From Malacoplasma muris (GTDB taxonomy: Bacteria > Bacillota_I > Bacilli_A > Mycoplasmatales > Mycoplasmoidaceae): a DNA stretch of 64,000 nt. The first letter of the stretch is position 1. Each line of letters opens with the position of its first letter. A program made the translations under genes and the position numbers. Under the pieces are notes generated by a model. That model was given only the letters and a program-made list of their open reading frames with translations, made no database searches and was not told the DNA's origin. Shown here one piece after another: positions 55,011-64,000 of this stretch. Location: the NCBI RefSeq assembly GCF_046774425.1, contig NZ_CP177248.1:1-64000 (forward strand), given 5' to 3'.

Positions 55011-55418
55011 TTATCTTTCAGATTCAGCTTTATCAATTCATTTATTAATATCTCTTATAACTTCTTTGTTTTTATTAATAAGTCTATTTCTTTGATAAAT
55101 ATAGAATTTTTCCCCACTAATTTGGTCTATAATAGCAATTATTTCATTATACTCATCCATATTATAAAATCTTGATGCATTATTTGATGATTCAACTAGT
55201 TCTCTAGCTTCATCAAAAGAAATTTTAAATTTGTCTTCAAAATCATAAATTAGTTGATCTCTCAAATTTTCAAGATATTCAACTTTTTTTGAAGATTCAA
55301 TATTTTTTTTAAGAGATGAATCATTTGCTCTTTCAAAATATCTAATTGTTTCTTTTGAAGAATTGATTTCATTTTCTTTTCTATATAAATCATCTCAATT
55401 TCTAGATTTAATTAACAT
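55011..55418 (-). CDS. Hypothetical charged helical protein
   Basis: This is a 135-aa protein on the minus strand, starting at ATG 55418 (after GGGAT) and ending at 55011. It begins MLIKSRNWDDLYRKENEINS and is almost entirely charged and helical, with probable coiled-coil character. One or more Trp come from TGA (RNWDDL, KWIDKAESER). I recognise no domain. It is the only gene on this strand between 35685 and the end of the window, and converges with the hypothetical gene at 54223. Confidence 0.7.
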
Positions 55419-55502
55419 TTTGTTATCCCACTAAATTTTTTTGAATTAATATACTACTTAATAATATATGAAAGAAAAATGAATGTAAAGATGGAAAAGC
55501 TA

Positions 55503-55549
55503 AAATATAGAATATTAATGTTAAAAAAATATAGAATATTAATGTTAAA
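55503..55549. repeat. Two tandem copies of a 24-base unit
   Basis: The 23 bases at 55503-55525 recur exactly at 55527-55549 (core ATATAGAATATTAATG), giving a 24-base period. They lie in the 618-nt non-coding stretch 55419-56036, about 160 bases before the structured RNA candidate. Between 55550 and 55640 I see only A/T-rich sequence. Confidence 0.6.
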
Positions 55550-55666
55550 TTTAATAAATATTATTTTAAATTCTAAAAATTTCATACATGTATTTATAAA
55601 TTTATAAAATTGAAAAAAATTTCTTTATTTGTGGATTTTTGTTGAACCAATGTATATTATTATATT

Positions 55667-55965
55667 GCTTTGGTGTTATATTCATTTTTTGTTTATTGCT
55701 ATTTTCTCTATTGTGAATGTTTCCAAAGCCAAGACTCCTCTCAAGTCTTGTTAATATTAGTGTAATCTTTTTTCTTTATTTTATATGCACTAATATTAGA
55801 AGGGCTTTTTATTTCATTATCTATATATTTTCTATAATATTTTTTTAGTCCTTAATTTTATTTTTTATTATAGTTTTTGTATAGACTCCTTTTTTTATTC
55901 TGTTTTTATTCTCAATAAAAAGCCTATTGTGAAAAGACTTACATTTAATTAATGTAAGTTTTTTT
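55667..55965 (+). ncRNA. Candidate structured RNA upstream of metK
   Basis: About 300 bases without an open frame contain ordered helices: GCTTTGG (55667) with CCAAAGC (55723), inside it ATTCA with TGAAT; CAAGACT (55730) with AGTCTTG (55744) closing the loop CCTCTCA; TAATATTAGTG (55752) with CACTAATATTA (55788), 11 bp perfect. AGGGCTTTTT (55801) can pair with AAAAAGCCT (55915) at long range. A strong terminator ends it at 55937-55965. A TATATT box lies at 55661. It does not match TPP, SAM-I, T-box, RNase P, tmRNA or SRP RNA signatures that I know. It is either an independent RNA or a leader of metK, 71 bases downstream. Confidence 0.4.
55937..55965 (+). terminator. Intrinsic terminator before metK
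   Basis: ACTTACATT (55937-55945) pairs with AATGTAAGT (55951-55959), followed by seven T. The T run is on the plus-strand side only, so it ends plus-strand transcription. Confidence 0.8.
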
Positions 55966-56036
55966 ATTTTCAAAAATCATGATATCTTTTAAAATTATAT
56001 ATGTTATAAATTTAATATTTTGTTGAGGGTTAATGT

Positions 56037-57170
56037 ATGGAATTGAGAAAAGTTATAACAAGTGAAAGTGTTGGTGCAGGTCATCCTGATAAAATTTGTG
56101 ATCAAATATCTGATTATATTTTAGATGAATGTTTAAAACAAGATAGACAATCAAGAGTTGCATGCGAGGTAATGGCTGCTAATAGATTGATAGTTATTGG
56201 TGGAGAAATTTCAACAAGAGGATATATAGACATTGTACAGTGTGCATGAAATGTTTTAATGCCTTTAGGATATAATGAAAATGATTTTACTATTATTTCT
56301 AATGTAAATTCACAATCTTCAGATATTTTTCAATCAGTTTTTAAGAATGATGGTGAAATTGGGGCAGGAGATCAAGGAATTGTTTATGGATATGCAACAA
56401 ATGAATGCAATAATTATATGCCTTTGTCAATAAATATTGCAAATGATTTAGTTAAAGCTTGTGAACTTTTAAGAAATAGTGTTTTTCAAATGAGTAAAAT
56501 TTTAAAATCTGATATGAAATCACAAGTTAGTATTGATTATACAGATGAAAATAATATTAGAATTGATACTATGCTAATGAGTGTGCAACATTTTGAAAAT
56601 ATTGACACATCTATTATTAATAAAATTATTTCAAAGTTAATGGAAGATGTTGCTAAAAAATACAATATGAATTTAGATTTTAATAAAATAATAAATCCAT
56701 CAGGTAGGTTTGTCATTGGTGGTCCAATTGGTGATGCAGGATTAACAGGAAGAAAAATTATGGCAGATACTTATGGTGGAATTGCAAAACATGGTGGTGG
56801 AGCTTTTAGTGGTAAAGATGGTTCAAAAGTTGATAGAAGTGGAGCATATTTAGCAAGATATATTGCAAAAAATATTGTTGCTGCAAAACTTGCAGATAAA
56901 TGTGAAATTCAATTGGCATATTCAATTGGTATGCCAAGACCAATTGCTTGTTATATTGAAACATTTGGAACTAATAAAATAGATGAATCTATTATTTATA
57001 ATGCAGTAATAAATGAATTTAATTTTGACGTTAAAGAAGTTATTAATCATTTTGATTTGCAATCACCGATATTTTTCCCATTGTCAAAATATGGACATTT
57101 TGGTAGAGAAGATTTGGATACTAAGTGAGAAATGTTAGATAAAGTTGAAGTTTTAAGAAAGTATTTATAG
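56037..57170 (+). CDS. metK: S-adenosylmethionine synthetase
   Basis: This 377-aa enzyme makes SAM from methionine and ATP. Motifs: SVGAGHPDKICDQISD (residues 9-24, with HPDK), GAGDQGIVYGYAT (the GAGDQG hexapeptide), GRFVIGGPIGDAGLTGRKIM, and GGGAFSGKDGSKVDRSGAY (the GGGAFSGKD nonapeptide). TGA codons at about 56247 and 57126 are Trp. I prefer ATG 56037 over the out-of-frame ATG 56033; GAGGG is upstream. A structured, terminated RNA lies just before it, but a TATAAA-like box around 56003 could be its own promoter. Confidence 0.96.
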
Positions 57171-57181
57171 TTTTATAAAAC

Positions 57182-57210
57182 TTACATTTTTTTAAAAAAA
57201 ATAATATAAT
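57182..57210 (+). promoter_or_regulatory. Promoter of the thiamine transport operon
   Basis: TTACAT (57182-57187) and TATAAT (57205-57210) are 17 bases apart. Transcription would begin near 57216, right at the first helix of the TPP riboswitch. Confidence 0.7.
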
Positions 57211-57214
57211 CAAA

Positions 57215-57303
57215 ATATGTTATCAGGCGGTGCCTTTATTGAGGCTGAGAAATACGCTAATAACCTGATCTAGTTAGCACTAGCGGAGGGAAAGATAATA
57301 TAT
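57215..57303 (+). promoter_or_regulatory. TPP riboswitch (THI element)
   Basis: The conserved THI-box blocks are present in order: GGCTGAGAAATAC (57243), AACCTGATCTAGTTAGCACT (57262) and AGCGGAGGGAAAG (57282). Helix P1 is ATATGTTATC (57215-57224) with GATAATATAT (57294-57303), one G-U pair. It lies between a good promoter and an intrinsic terminator and precedes a thiamine-type ABC operon. When TPP is bound the operon is expected to be shut off. Confidence 0.95.
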
Positions 57304-57329
57304 AATGAAATATTAATATATTAACTGTA

Positions 57330-57360
57330 CCTCTATATACTTTATATATAGAGGTTTTTT
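57330..57360 (+). terminator. Attenuator terminator of the TPP riboswitch
   Basis: CCTCTATATA (57330-57339) pairs with TATATAGAGG (57345-57354), then six T. TATATA in its first arm could instead pair with the released 3' strand of riboswitch helix P1 (57299-57304), which would give a simple on/off switch. Confidence 0.8.
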
Positions 57361-57389
57361 ATATTCCTGATAACTGAAAGGAATAATAT

Positions 57390-58520
57390 ATGAAACAAAT
57401 ATTTTGTACATTAACTATTGCTGCATCTTTAGTGTCACCAATAGTTTCAACATCATGCTCTACTAGCAATAGTTTTGTGTTCTTTTTATCAGAACCTATT
57501 AATAAGGGTGACCCAAATAAATTTGTAAATTCTATAAAAAAGAATTTGAATGAATTAGATACAAATAAAAAATTTTCTAACTTAAATATTACCTATAAAA
57601 TTAGTAGCAATGATTTGGCAAAAAAACAATCACTAGAAAATGGTAGTGGTTCATTTTCCTTTTTAAAAGTTCAAACATTAATGAATAATAATTTTTATAG
57701 TGATTCCAATCCTTTAATACAAACACTAACAACCCCTTTTGTTTTTGATACTGATATGAATAAAAGGTATTTGGATGGTAGTTTAAATGATCCATTGAGA
57801 ATTATTGCAAAGGATATGCAAGCAGTAAGTTTTGGAGCTAATTATGAACATCCACATAGTACTTGAACTGATTTGGATTATCAATGAAATGGTATTAGAT
57901 ATGATAAGTTCTATTCTAAAAATAGTGAATTGGTTAATGGTTATAGAGGAATGATTTTATTATCAGGTAAAAAAGAAATAATTGAAACTGCAAAGGATTA
58001 TTGGGATAAAAAAGATTGAAATAATTTTAGAAATCTGGGCATAATTTTTGGAAATAAAGAATCAATTGGAAATTATAAACTTCAAGAACTTCTTATAAAG
58101 CAACATTTTTCTTTAGAAAATACTTGAACATTAGCATCTGATGAGTTAAAAAACCCTGATAAATATAATTATGATGAATATGGAACTGAATTAATTGGAA
58201 AAAATGAGAAATTTATAATAAGTTTTACAGATGAAGCATCATTTGCATGAACTCATAGAAATAAAAACACTACAGGATATACACCAATAGAAAATTCTGT
58301 AATAGAAATATTGACTGTTACCAATCCAAGCATATATGATATTGGCACTTTTTCAAAATATATTGATGATGAATTAATGAATTTAATGTCGCAAGCTATT
58401 ATAAAAACTTATGAAAATAATGATAATTTATATGGTGAGGGTCTTGGATATAATGGATATAAATTAATTAATGATTTTAATTCTGAAGTTCTAGATTATT
58501 ATAAAAATACATTTAACTAA
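57390..58520 (+). CDS. Thiamine-type substrate-binding lipoprotein (p37/Cypl-like)
   Basis: This 376-aa lipoprotein has lipobox VSTSC (Cys23). Together with a following ATPase of 244 aa and a double permease of 565 aa it repeats the p37-p29-p69 operon of M. hyorhinis, whose p37 (Cypl) binds thiamine pyrophosphate. The TPP riboswitch in front supports thiamine or TPP as ligand. Features: FFLSEPINKGDPNKFVNSIK near the start, and FGNKESIGNYKLQELLIKQH, resembling the phosphonate/PhnD-like binding-protein class. TGA codons are Trp. ATG 57390 follows AAAGGAA. The binding residues cannot be verified by eye. Confidence 0.82.
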
Positions 58521-58529
58521 GGGTACAAA

Positions 58530-59264
58530 ATGATAGTATTAAAAGATATTTCTGTTAAAAACATTGGACAGAAAGAAAATATTTTAACAAACATAAATCT
58601 TAATTTTTATCCAAATCAATTTGTTGCAATTATTGGTAAATCAGGTGTAGGTAAAACAACACTTTTAAATACACTATGTTTAAATGTTGTTATAACACAT
58701 GGTTGTATAGAATATAAGACATTTTTATTTGACAAAAATACTAGAAAAAAATTAAAAAACTATAGAAAAAAAATTGGTATTATAAGTCAAAATTCAACAT
58801 TAATAAATGAAATAAGTGTATTTGATAATTTAAAGATATATTTAAGTAATGAAAATAATTTGTTTTATAAACTATTTAACATTATTACTAAAGAACAAAA
58901 ATCTAAAATTTTTAATGTTTTAGAACAATTGAATATTTTAGATAAGGTATTTTATAAGCCACTTGATTTAAGTGGTGGTGAATCCCAAAGAGTTGAAATA
59001 GCTAAAATATTATTAAAAAAACCAGAAATTATTTTAGCTGATGAGCCGACATCAAATCTTGATATTAATAATTCATTACTCACTATAAAATTATTGAAAG
59101 AGGTTGCAACAAAAGAAAATTCAATTGTTTTAATTAATCTTCATGACACAAAATTATTAAATGATAATTTTGATAGAGTTATTGGTATAAAAAATAGATC
59201 AATTATGTTAAATAAAGAACCAAAAAAAATTACAAAAAAAGATTTAAGAGATTTATATGAATAA
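58530..59264 (+). CDS. ABC transporter ATPase, thiamine system (p29-like)
   Basis: This is a 244-aa ATPase. Walker A is GKSGVGKTT (about residues 36-44), the Q-loop GIISQNSTLINEISVFDNL, the signature DLSGGESQRVEIAKIL, Walker B IILADEPTSNLD, and the H-loop INLHD. The pattern is that of phosphonate/methionine-type importers, as in p29. It starts nine bases after the lipoprotein gene and its last eight bases overlap the permease start (ATG 59257), so the three products are made in concert. Confidence 0.9.
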   Translation: MIVLKDISVKNIGQKENILTNINLNFYPNQFVAIIGKSGVGKTTLLNTLCLNVVITHGCIEYKTFLFDKNTRKKLKNYRKKIGIISQNSTLINEISVFDNLKIYLSNENNLFYKLFNIITKEQKSKIFNVLEQLNILDKVFYKPLDLSGGESQRVEIAKILLKKPEIILADEPTSNLDINNSLLTIKLLKEVATKENSIVLINLHDTKLLNDNFDRVIGIKNRSIMLNKEPKKITKKDLRDLYE

Positions 59265-60954
59265 TAATGTTAAATCTAATTTCTTCTTTTCATATCATAT
59301 TAATGAAAAAAGATGAAAAAATACTCAATTGACATGAAAAACAAAATTATTAATTACCATATTATTTTTATCTATTATTTGTGTATCTATGGTAATGGTT
59401 GGATTTCAGTATTCTCCATATGGAACAGAAATTTTTATAAAAAACTTAAAAGAACTATTTTCTTTTAATAGCGCAATAGATTTATACCCAAACAATAATT
59501 TATGAAATTTGTCATTTGAATTTTTGTGAAAATCAATTCAAGGTGTAATTGTTGGTACAACTATTGGGTTTGTGTTGGCAATAATAAGTTCTTATTTTGT
59601 TAACTATCACTTTGTAAGGACAAAAATTGCAAATGAAATTATTAAAATAATTTTAGCAATATTAAGAGCTTTACCAACCATTGTTTTCATTTATTTCTTT
59701 AAATTAAATTTTGGTGGAAGGGGATCAAATGTTGCTTTGTACTTGTTGTATGCTTGATTTAGTTGATTGTGACTTCATAAATATATGATTGAAATTTATG
59801 ATTCATTAAATTATTATCCATATTATGTTCTTAGAAATCAAGGTTGCAATAGAATTATTTCTTATTTAAAAACTATATTTTTTCAAATAAATAATAGATT
59901 TATATCTTTGTATTTATACTCTCTTGAATCAAATATGAGATGGGTTTCATTACTGGGAGTTTTAGGTTTTATTGGAATTGGGCAATTAATAAGTTATGCA
60001 CAAAGTCAAAATTTTAGCAACATGGGAATACCTGTTTTTGTTATAACTATATTCATGTTATTTTTAGAGGCAACAATATTTTTAATAAATAGATTTTTAT
60101 TAATTCACAAAAGTTTCACATTTAATAAAAATAAAAAAATAAAATTCTATTTTAACTATAAGGTATTTATAAAATGATTTTTACTTTTATTGATAATTAT
60201 TTTGTTTCTTGTCTCTATTATAACAATGTCAATTAATCAATATGCTGATTTAAATAATTCATTTATTAGTGGATTATTTAGTCCAAATTGAAGTATATTA
60301 TCTTCAAAAAATAATTTATTTCTTGACATATTAATGTTATTTTTTCAATCAATATCAATAATGTTTATTGCTATTTTTATCTCTTTAATATTGATTTTTA
60401 TTAGTGCATTTAAATTATTTAAATATTATTCTATATTTGGAATTTCTATCACTACAATTATTAGATCATTTCCAATGGTAGCTTTGTTTTTTATATTAAA
60501 TCCACTTTATTCAAGTCCTATTAGCAGTATATGTGTCATCTTGGCAATTGGTAGTGCAACAATTATTTCTAAAAATATAGGTGAATTAATAAATAAAATT
60601 GACAATAGAATTATTAATTATTATGTTATGCAAGGATATTCAAAAATATCTATATTTTTTAAATATGTTTTATTTTATATTCATTTAGAATTTTGATCTA
60701 TAGTTTTATTTGAATTTGAATCTAAATTTAGAGATCTTATAACTTATGGTAGTTATGGAGCGTCATCTATTGGAGCAAGTATTGATAATTATCAATCAAA
60801 AGGTAATTATATAAATATGGCACCATTTATTTGAATTTCATTTTTTATAACATTATTTATGATCATTATTAATTATTTAATTAAATTTTTTTTAATAGAA
60901 AAAAGAACAATAAACATTAATTATTTTATAAAAATATTATTATGGAGAAAGTAA
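59257..60954 (+). CDS. Fused double permease of the thiamine ABC importer (p69-like)
   Basis: This 565-aa membrane protein contains two BPD-type permease halves. Half 1 (about residues 85-290) has the EAA-like coupling region in YYVLRNQGCNRIISYLKTIF. Half 2 (about 355-540) has YVMQGYSKISIFFKYVLFYI in the same role. Each half has five or six membrane segments. p69 of M. hyorhinis is a similar fused permease (543 aa in my recollection). It overlaps the ATPase by eight bases and ends in TAATG, shared with the next start. Many TGA codons encode Trp. Confidence 0.87.
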
Positions 60955-61253
60955 TGAAAATTAATACAACAATTGGGCTACAAATTATCCCAATTAGCGA
61001 AATGAAAAGTGATTTAAAGTACTCAATTATAGATAAAATAATTAAGTATTTAAAAAGATCAAAAAACGTTAATGTTCATGTAGGACCATTAGAAACCACA
61101 ATTGAAGGTGAGTATAATGTTTGTATGAATATCTTATATAATGCAATAAAAATTGCTGCAAGTAATGATTTTACAATATTTGCAAATTTAAAAATAATTT
61201 ATAATCCTAAAAGCATATTGACTATTGATGAAAAAATAATTAATTATAAATAA
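60954..61253 (+). CDS. Thiamine-binding protein family (MTH1187/YkoF-like)
   Basis: This is a 99-aa soluble protein. ATG 60954 overlaps the permease stop (TAATG) and has GGAGAAAG upstream. The pattern LQIIPISEMKSDLKYSIIDK then VHVGPLETTIEGEYNVCMNI and FTIFANLKIIYNP matches the PF01910 thiamine-binding fold, in which GP/G..T.IEGE..... is the most conserved block. Family members bind thiamine or its precursor HMP and often sit with thiamine ABC transporters. Its place as last gene of a TPP-riboswitch operon strongly supports this. It may buffer imported vitamin in the cytoplasm. Confidence 0.72.
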   Translation: MKINTTIGLQIIPISEMKSDLKYSIIDKIIKYLKRSKNVNVHVGPLETTIEGEYNVCMNILYNAIKIAASNDFTIFANLKIIYNPKSILTIDEKIINYK

Positions 61254-61263
61254 AATTTTGAAA

Positions 61264-61295
61264 TTAAGGAACTAGCAACTTGGTTCCTTTTTTTA
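61264..61295 (+). terminator. Intrinsic terminator of the thiamine operon
   Basis: AAGGAACTAG (61267-61276) pairs with CTTGGTTCCTT (61280-61290) with a small bulge, followed by a T run. Confidence 0.8.
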
Positions 61296-61385
61296 TTAAT
61301 AAATATTTTTTTCATTTTTCAAATATAATATAGGTTAATATAATTTAATAATAATTTATTACTTACAAATTTAATGGGTAAAAAT

Positions 61386-63707
61386 ATGAAACAAAAAATT
61401 AAAAAAAATTCATTTTTTGATGCAGCATTTTTTAAATTTACTTTTTCTGCATTATTAAAAAAAGTGTCAATATATTTAGCTATTTCTGCATATTTTTTAT
61501 TAATATTAATATTTACAACAATTACTCCATTATTATCTAATTCTAATCCTATTACCATTATTTCAAATCCAATAATGGCTTTATTTTTAGTTTTTTCTAT
61601 GGCTATAATTGGTTGTTTTGTGTCTATTGAAATATTTAGAACTTCCATAGATGATGGAACCGAGCTTTTAGTTATAAGTAAACCACTATCCAGAACTGAG
61701 ATAATTTCAGTTAAATGTATTATTTTTGTTATTTGTATTGTAATTATTTCATTGATAGGTGCTTTATTAAGTACAGCTTCTTTTTTTAGTACAAATTCAT
61801 ATTATGTAGATAATATTAATATTATTCTTGGTGTATTTGTTGGTTCTTTAGTTTGTGGATTATTATTTGGATCTCTTGCAACAATTTTATCTATTTATTT
61901 AAGAAAAGTTGTTTCAATGTTATTAACAATAGCAATAGCTTTTTTGCTAATGGTATATTCTTTACTATCAACATTTGTTGTTGATAATCCTGTAAAAATC
62001 ATGGAGAATCAGCCAGATACAATTGTTCCATTATCTGTTATTAATTATGATAATAAAGATTTAAATGAAAATAATAATAAAAACAAGCTTTCAGTTGTTC
62101 AAGGTGTTGTTCCTATAATTGGAGGATTAGACACAACAAAAACAGCTGAGTCAATATGAAATTATTCTAAATCTAGATCGAATTATGCAATAGCTGGTAC
62201 ATTTGATTTTGGAGCTCAATTAGGGAGTATTTTTTCATTAACAACTCCTCCCAAAGATTCTTTGCAAGCACTTGCTAATTTATCTTCTTTTAATACTCCT
62301 ATTGATATTACTTTTTCAGACTATAACTTACTTGATGACAATATTCAACAAGGATTATTTTTGAGATTTCCTATTGCAGATATAAATGTTGATAATATTA
62401 CAACAATACCTAATCAAAATGATAAAGATATTTTAAAAAATGTTCTAGCTAATTATAATAATTCAAGTAGAAAAGTATCAAAATTCATTGGTATTAAAAA
62501 TGAATCATCTTCATTAAGAGTGCCAAATAGTAGAGTGTGAGGCAGCAGTATTGATTATAGTTATGGGGATTTTATAAATGCTAATACTAATAGTGAACTA
62601 TGAGAAAATGCATGAAATAAAACTGTTAGTAAAATTGAAAATAACCAAACAATAACTAAAACAATTGGTGAAATTGTTAATGAAAGAGTAAAAAAAGAAA
62701 AGCAATGATACAATGAAGCTAGAGAATGAAAGTCAAATCCAAATAATTCAAACATTTATCCATCTTGATTACCAACATATTTAACAAAGAACGAAGAAAA
62801 AGATGCATATCTGACATCTTTATCAAAAAGAGAATCAATAACTTCTCCTGCAAGAATTTTTTTAGAGGAATATGCTAATTCATTTAATTTAAAAAGTTAT
62901 AATGTTAATAACTTTATTAGAGAGATTAATTCAATAATTTTGTCAGCATTTTATAAATATACAAAATTAAGTGTTTTTGATCCTACTGTTTCAAACTCTA
63001 GAAATGAAATGGATATTTTAAATATCATCGATTTAATGAGTGATATTGATAATGATGTTATAGTAGATAATTTGTATCCTGGTTTTGATTCTATTGATCC
63101 TAATGTAAATAGAGAATTGTATTTGGTTAAACAAGCTTTGAAGCAAATTTATAATGAAAATACTGGTAAAGAACTAACAGGTAAAACTAAATTTAGTGAA
63201 ATACAAGCAATGATTTCAAATAACAATGAATTAAATCAATTTTTTGTTGAAAAGTCAAAAACTAGAAATGAATATAGAGCAATACTAGAGTTGCTTGGTA
63301 TATATTTTCCAGAAATGTTAAATAAAAATGAAGTTAATTTAATTAATTATTTTACTTCAAGTGCAGATGATAGCAATAAACCAATTCTTAGAGTAAATAT
63401 TGATGCATTTCAAAATCTTGTAAAAGCTACAGATAGAATTAGATTTCAATACTATGTTGGAAATAATCCAAATGGAGTAAATGATGTTAAAACATTAGAA
63501 GAGTTCGATGAATGAAATAAAGATAATTGAATATTTTCTTTTTATTCATCTACCTCTTTAACACCAGCATATTATGTGCAAGATTTTTCACAGATACATG
63601 CATATAATTTGATTAATAGAGATATATTAATTCCAGTTTGAATTTTTGTTTCTTTAATAATGTTTTCTATTGGAATGATGTTGTATTCTAAAAGAGATTT
63701 TGCTTAG
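61386..63707 (+). CDS. ABC-2-type membrane protein with large extracytoplasmic loop
   Basis: This 773-aa membrane protein has hydrophobic segments at about residues 22-46, 60-80, 105-130, 140-165 and 175-200, then about 530 hydrophilic residues, and a last segment near 747-765 followed by YSKRDFA. ELLVISKPLSRTEIISVKCI between segments is characteristic of ABC-2 permeases. I chose ATG 61386 because the next gene begins with the same N-terminal pattern (NSF.D..FFK.TF...LK); ATG 61374 would add four residues. No ATPase gene is visible nearby; it may lie beyond the window. Substrate unknown. Confidence 0.72.
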
Positions 63708-63741
63708 TATTAATATTTAGATTTTATTTATAAGGAGTTTT

Positions 63742-64000
63742 ATGAAGGTGGAATTAAATTCAAGAAGAAATAATTCATTTGTTGACTTATCCTTTTTTAA
63801 GTATACTTTTAAAACTTCTTTGAAAAGATTAAGTATATATATTGTCTCTATTGCATATTTGTTATTATTAACAATTGTTATAAATGTTGTTCCTCCTTTG
63901 GCAAAGCAACAACCAATATGAATTTTATGAAGTCCTATTGTTACATCTTTTTTTGTTTTTGGTAATTCAACAGTTGTTGCAATGATAATTATAGAAATAT
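63742..64000 (+). CDS. Paralogue of the preceding ABC-2-type protein, cut by window end
   Basis: ATG 63742 follows AAGGAG. The visible 86 residues start MKVELNSRRNNSFVDLSFFK and continue into two hydrophobic segments, aligning with the N-terminus of the 61386 gene (NSFFDAAFFKFTFSALLKK). The pair is probably a tandem duplication whose products form a heterodimeric permease. TGA codons (Trp) occur in the visible part. The rest lies outside the window. Confidence 0.75.

Noticed and set aside
55667..55965. RNase P RNA, tmRNA, SRP RNA or SAM-I riboswitch
   Set aside because: The characteristic cores (GAGGAAAGTCC, the tRNA-like TTCGA arm with CCA, GTCCGGAAGGAAGCAGC, or the SAM-I kink-turn and GGCAACC) are not present on either strand.
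1..64000. CRISPR arrays and restriction-modification or toxin-antitoxin loci
   Set aside because: No regularly spaced repeats, no Cas motifs, and no methyltransferase (DPPY/NPPY) or toxin signatures were seen; the only NLPY is the rRNA methylase RsmA.

Overview
The window is the replication-origin region of a wall-less mollicute (Mycoplasma in the broad sense). Base composition is very AT-rich. UGA is read as tryptophan: nearly every gene of normal length carries in-frame TGA where its family has Trp, and most genes look split if TGA is treated as a stop. Start codons include TTG and GTG. Substrate-binding proteins are lipoproteins with LTSC-type lipoboxes. The gene set (MEP-pathway ispE and ispF, large ABC transporters, a DUF31 protease) suggests a relative of the M. 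penetrans/M. iowae (Malacoplasma) group. That placement is an inference; I cannot run a phylogeny.

Layout. 58-9291 is the classic origin block: dnaA, DnaA boxes, dnaN, S4-domain gene, gyrB, gyrA, rpmH, rnpA, yidC. 9298-17082 is housekeeping: rsmA, ispE, gltX, an HD phosphohydrolase, rpoE, fba, ychF, tdk. An intact IS30-family element (17116-18295) sits inside the palindromic terminator that separates tdk from the convergent upp, and that palindrome is now present on both sides. 19146-24372 is a 1443-aa FtsX-type permease with its ATPase, followed by ispF.

25172-34943 is a nucleoside-type (BMP/NupNOPQ-like) ABC system: two intact BMP lipoproteins flanking a decayed third copy, a double ATPase and two permeases. 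A convergent ECF-type S-component gene shares its terminator. 35803-36630 is a small membrane protein with a SHOCT-like tail. 36691-41672 is a FecBCD-like metal or metal-chelate importer with two palindromic operator-like repeats flanking its -10 box; its ATPase carries an insertion of about 215 residues. Then come an FMN reductase, a DUF31 (MIP-like) serine protease, a 765-aa acidic protein, and a ribonucleotide reductase pair with class Ia features. 50217-55418 holds a 1070-aa lipoprotein and three unrecognised genes.

55419-56036 is a 618-nt gap with a tandem repeat and a probable structured, terminated RNA before metK. 57182-61253 is a thiamine locus: promoter, TPP riboswitch, attenuator-type terminator, p37-like lipoprotein, ATPase, double permease and a YkoF/MTH1187-like thiamine-binding protein. 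The window ends in two tandem ABC-2-type membrane proteins, the second cut by the edge.

No tRNA, rRNA or CRISPR array was found. The most interesting items are the thiamine locus, the duplicated operator before the metal importer, the enlarged FecE-type ATPase, the DUF31 protease, the orphan RNA before metK, and the IS30 insertion into a terminator palindrome.
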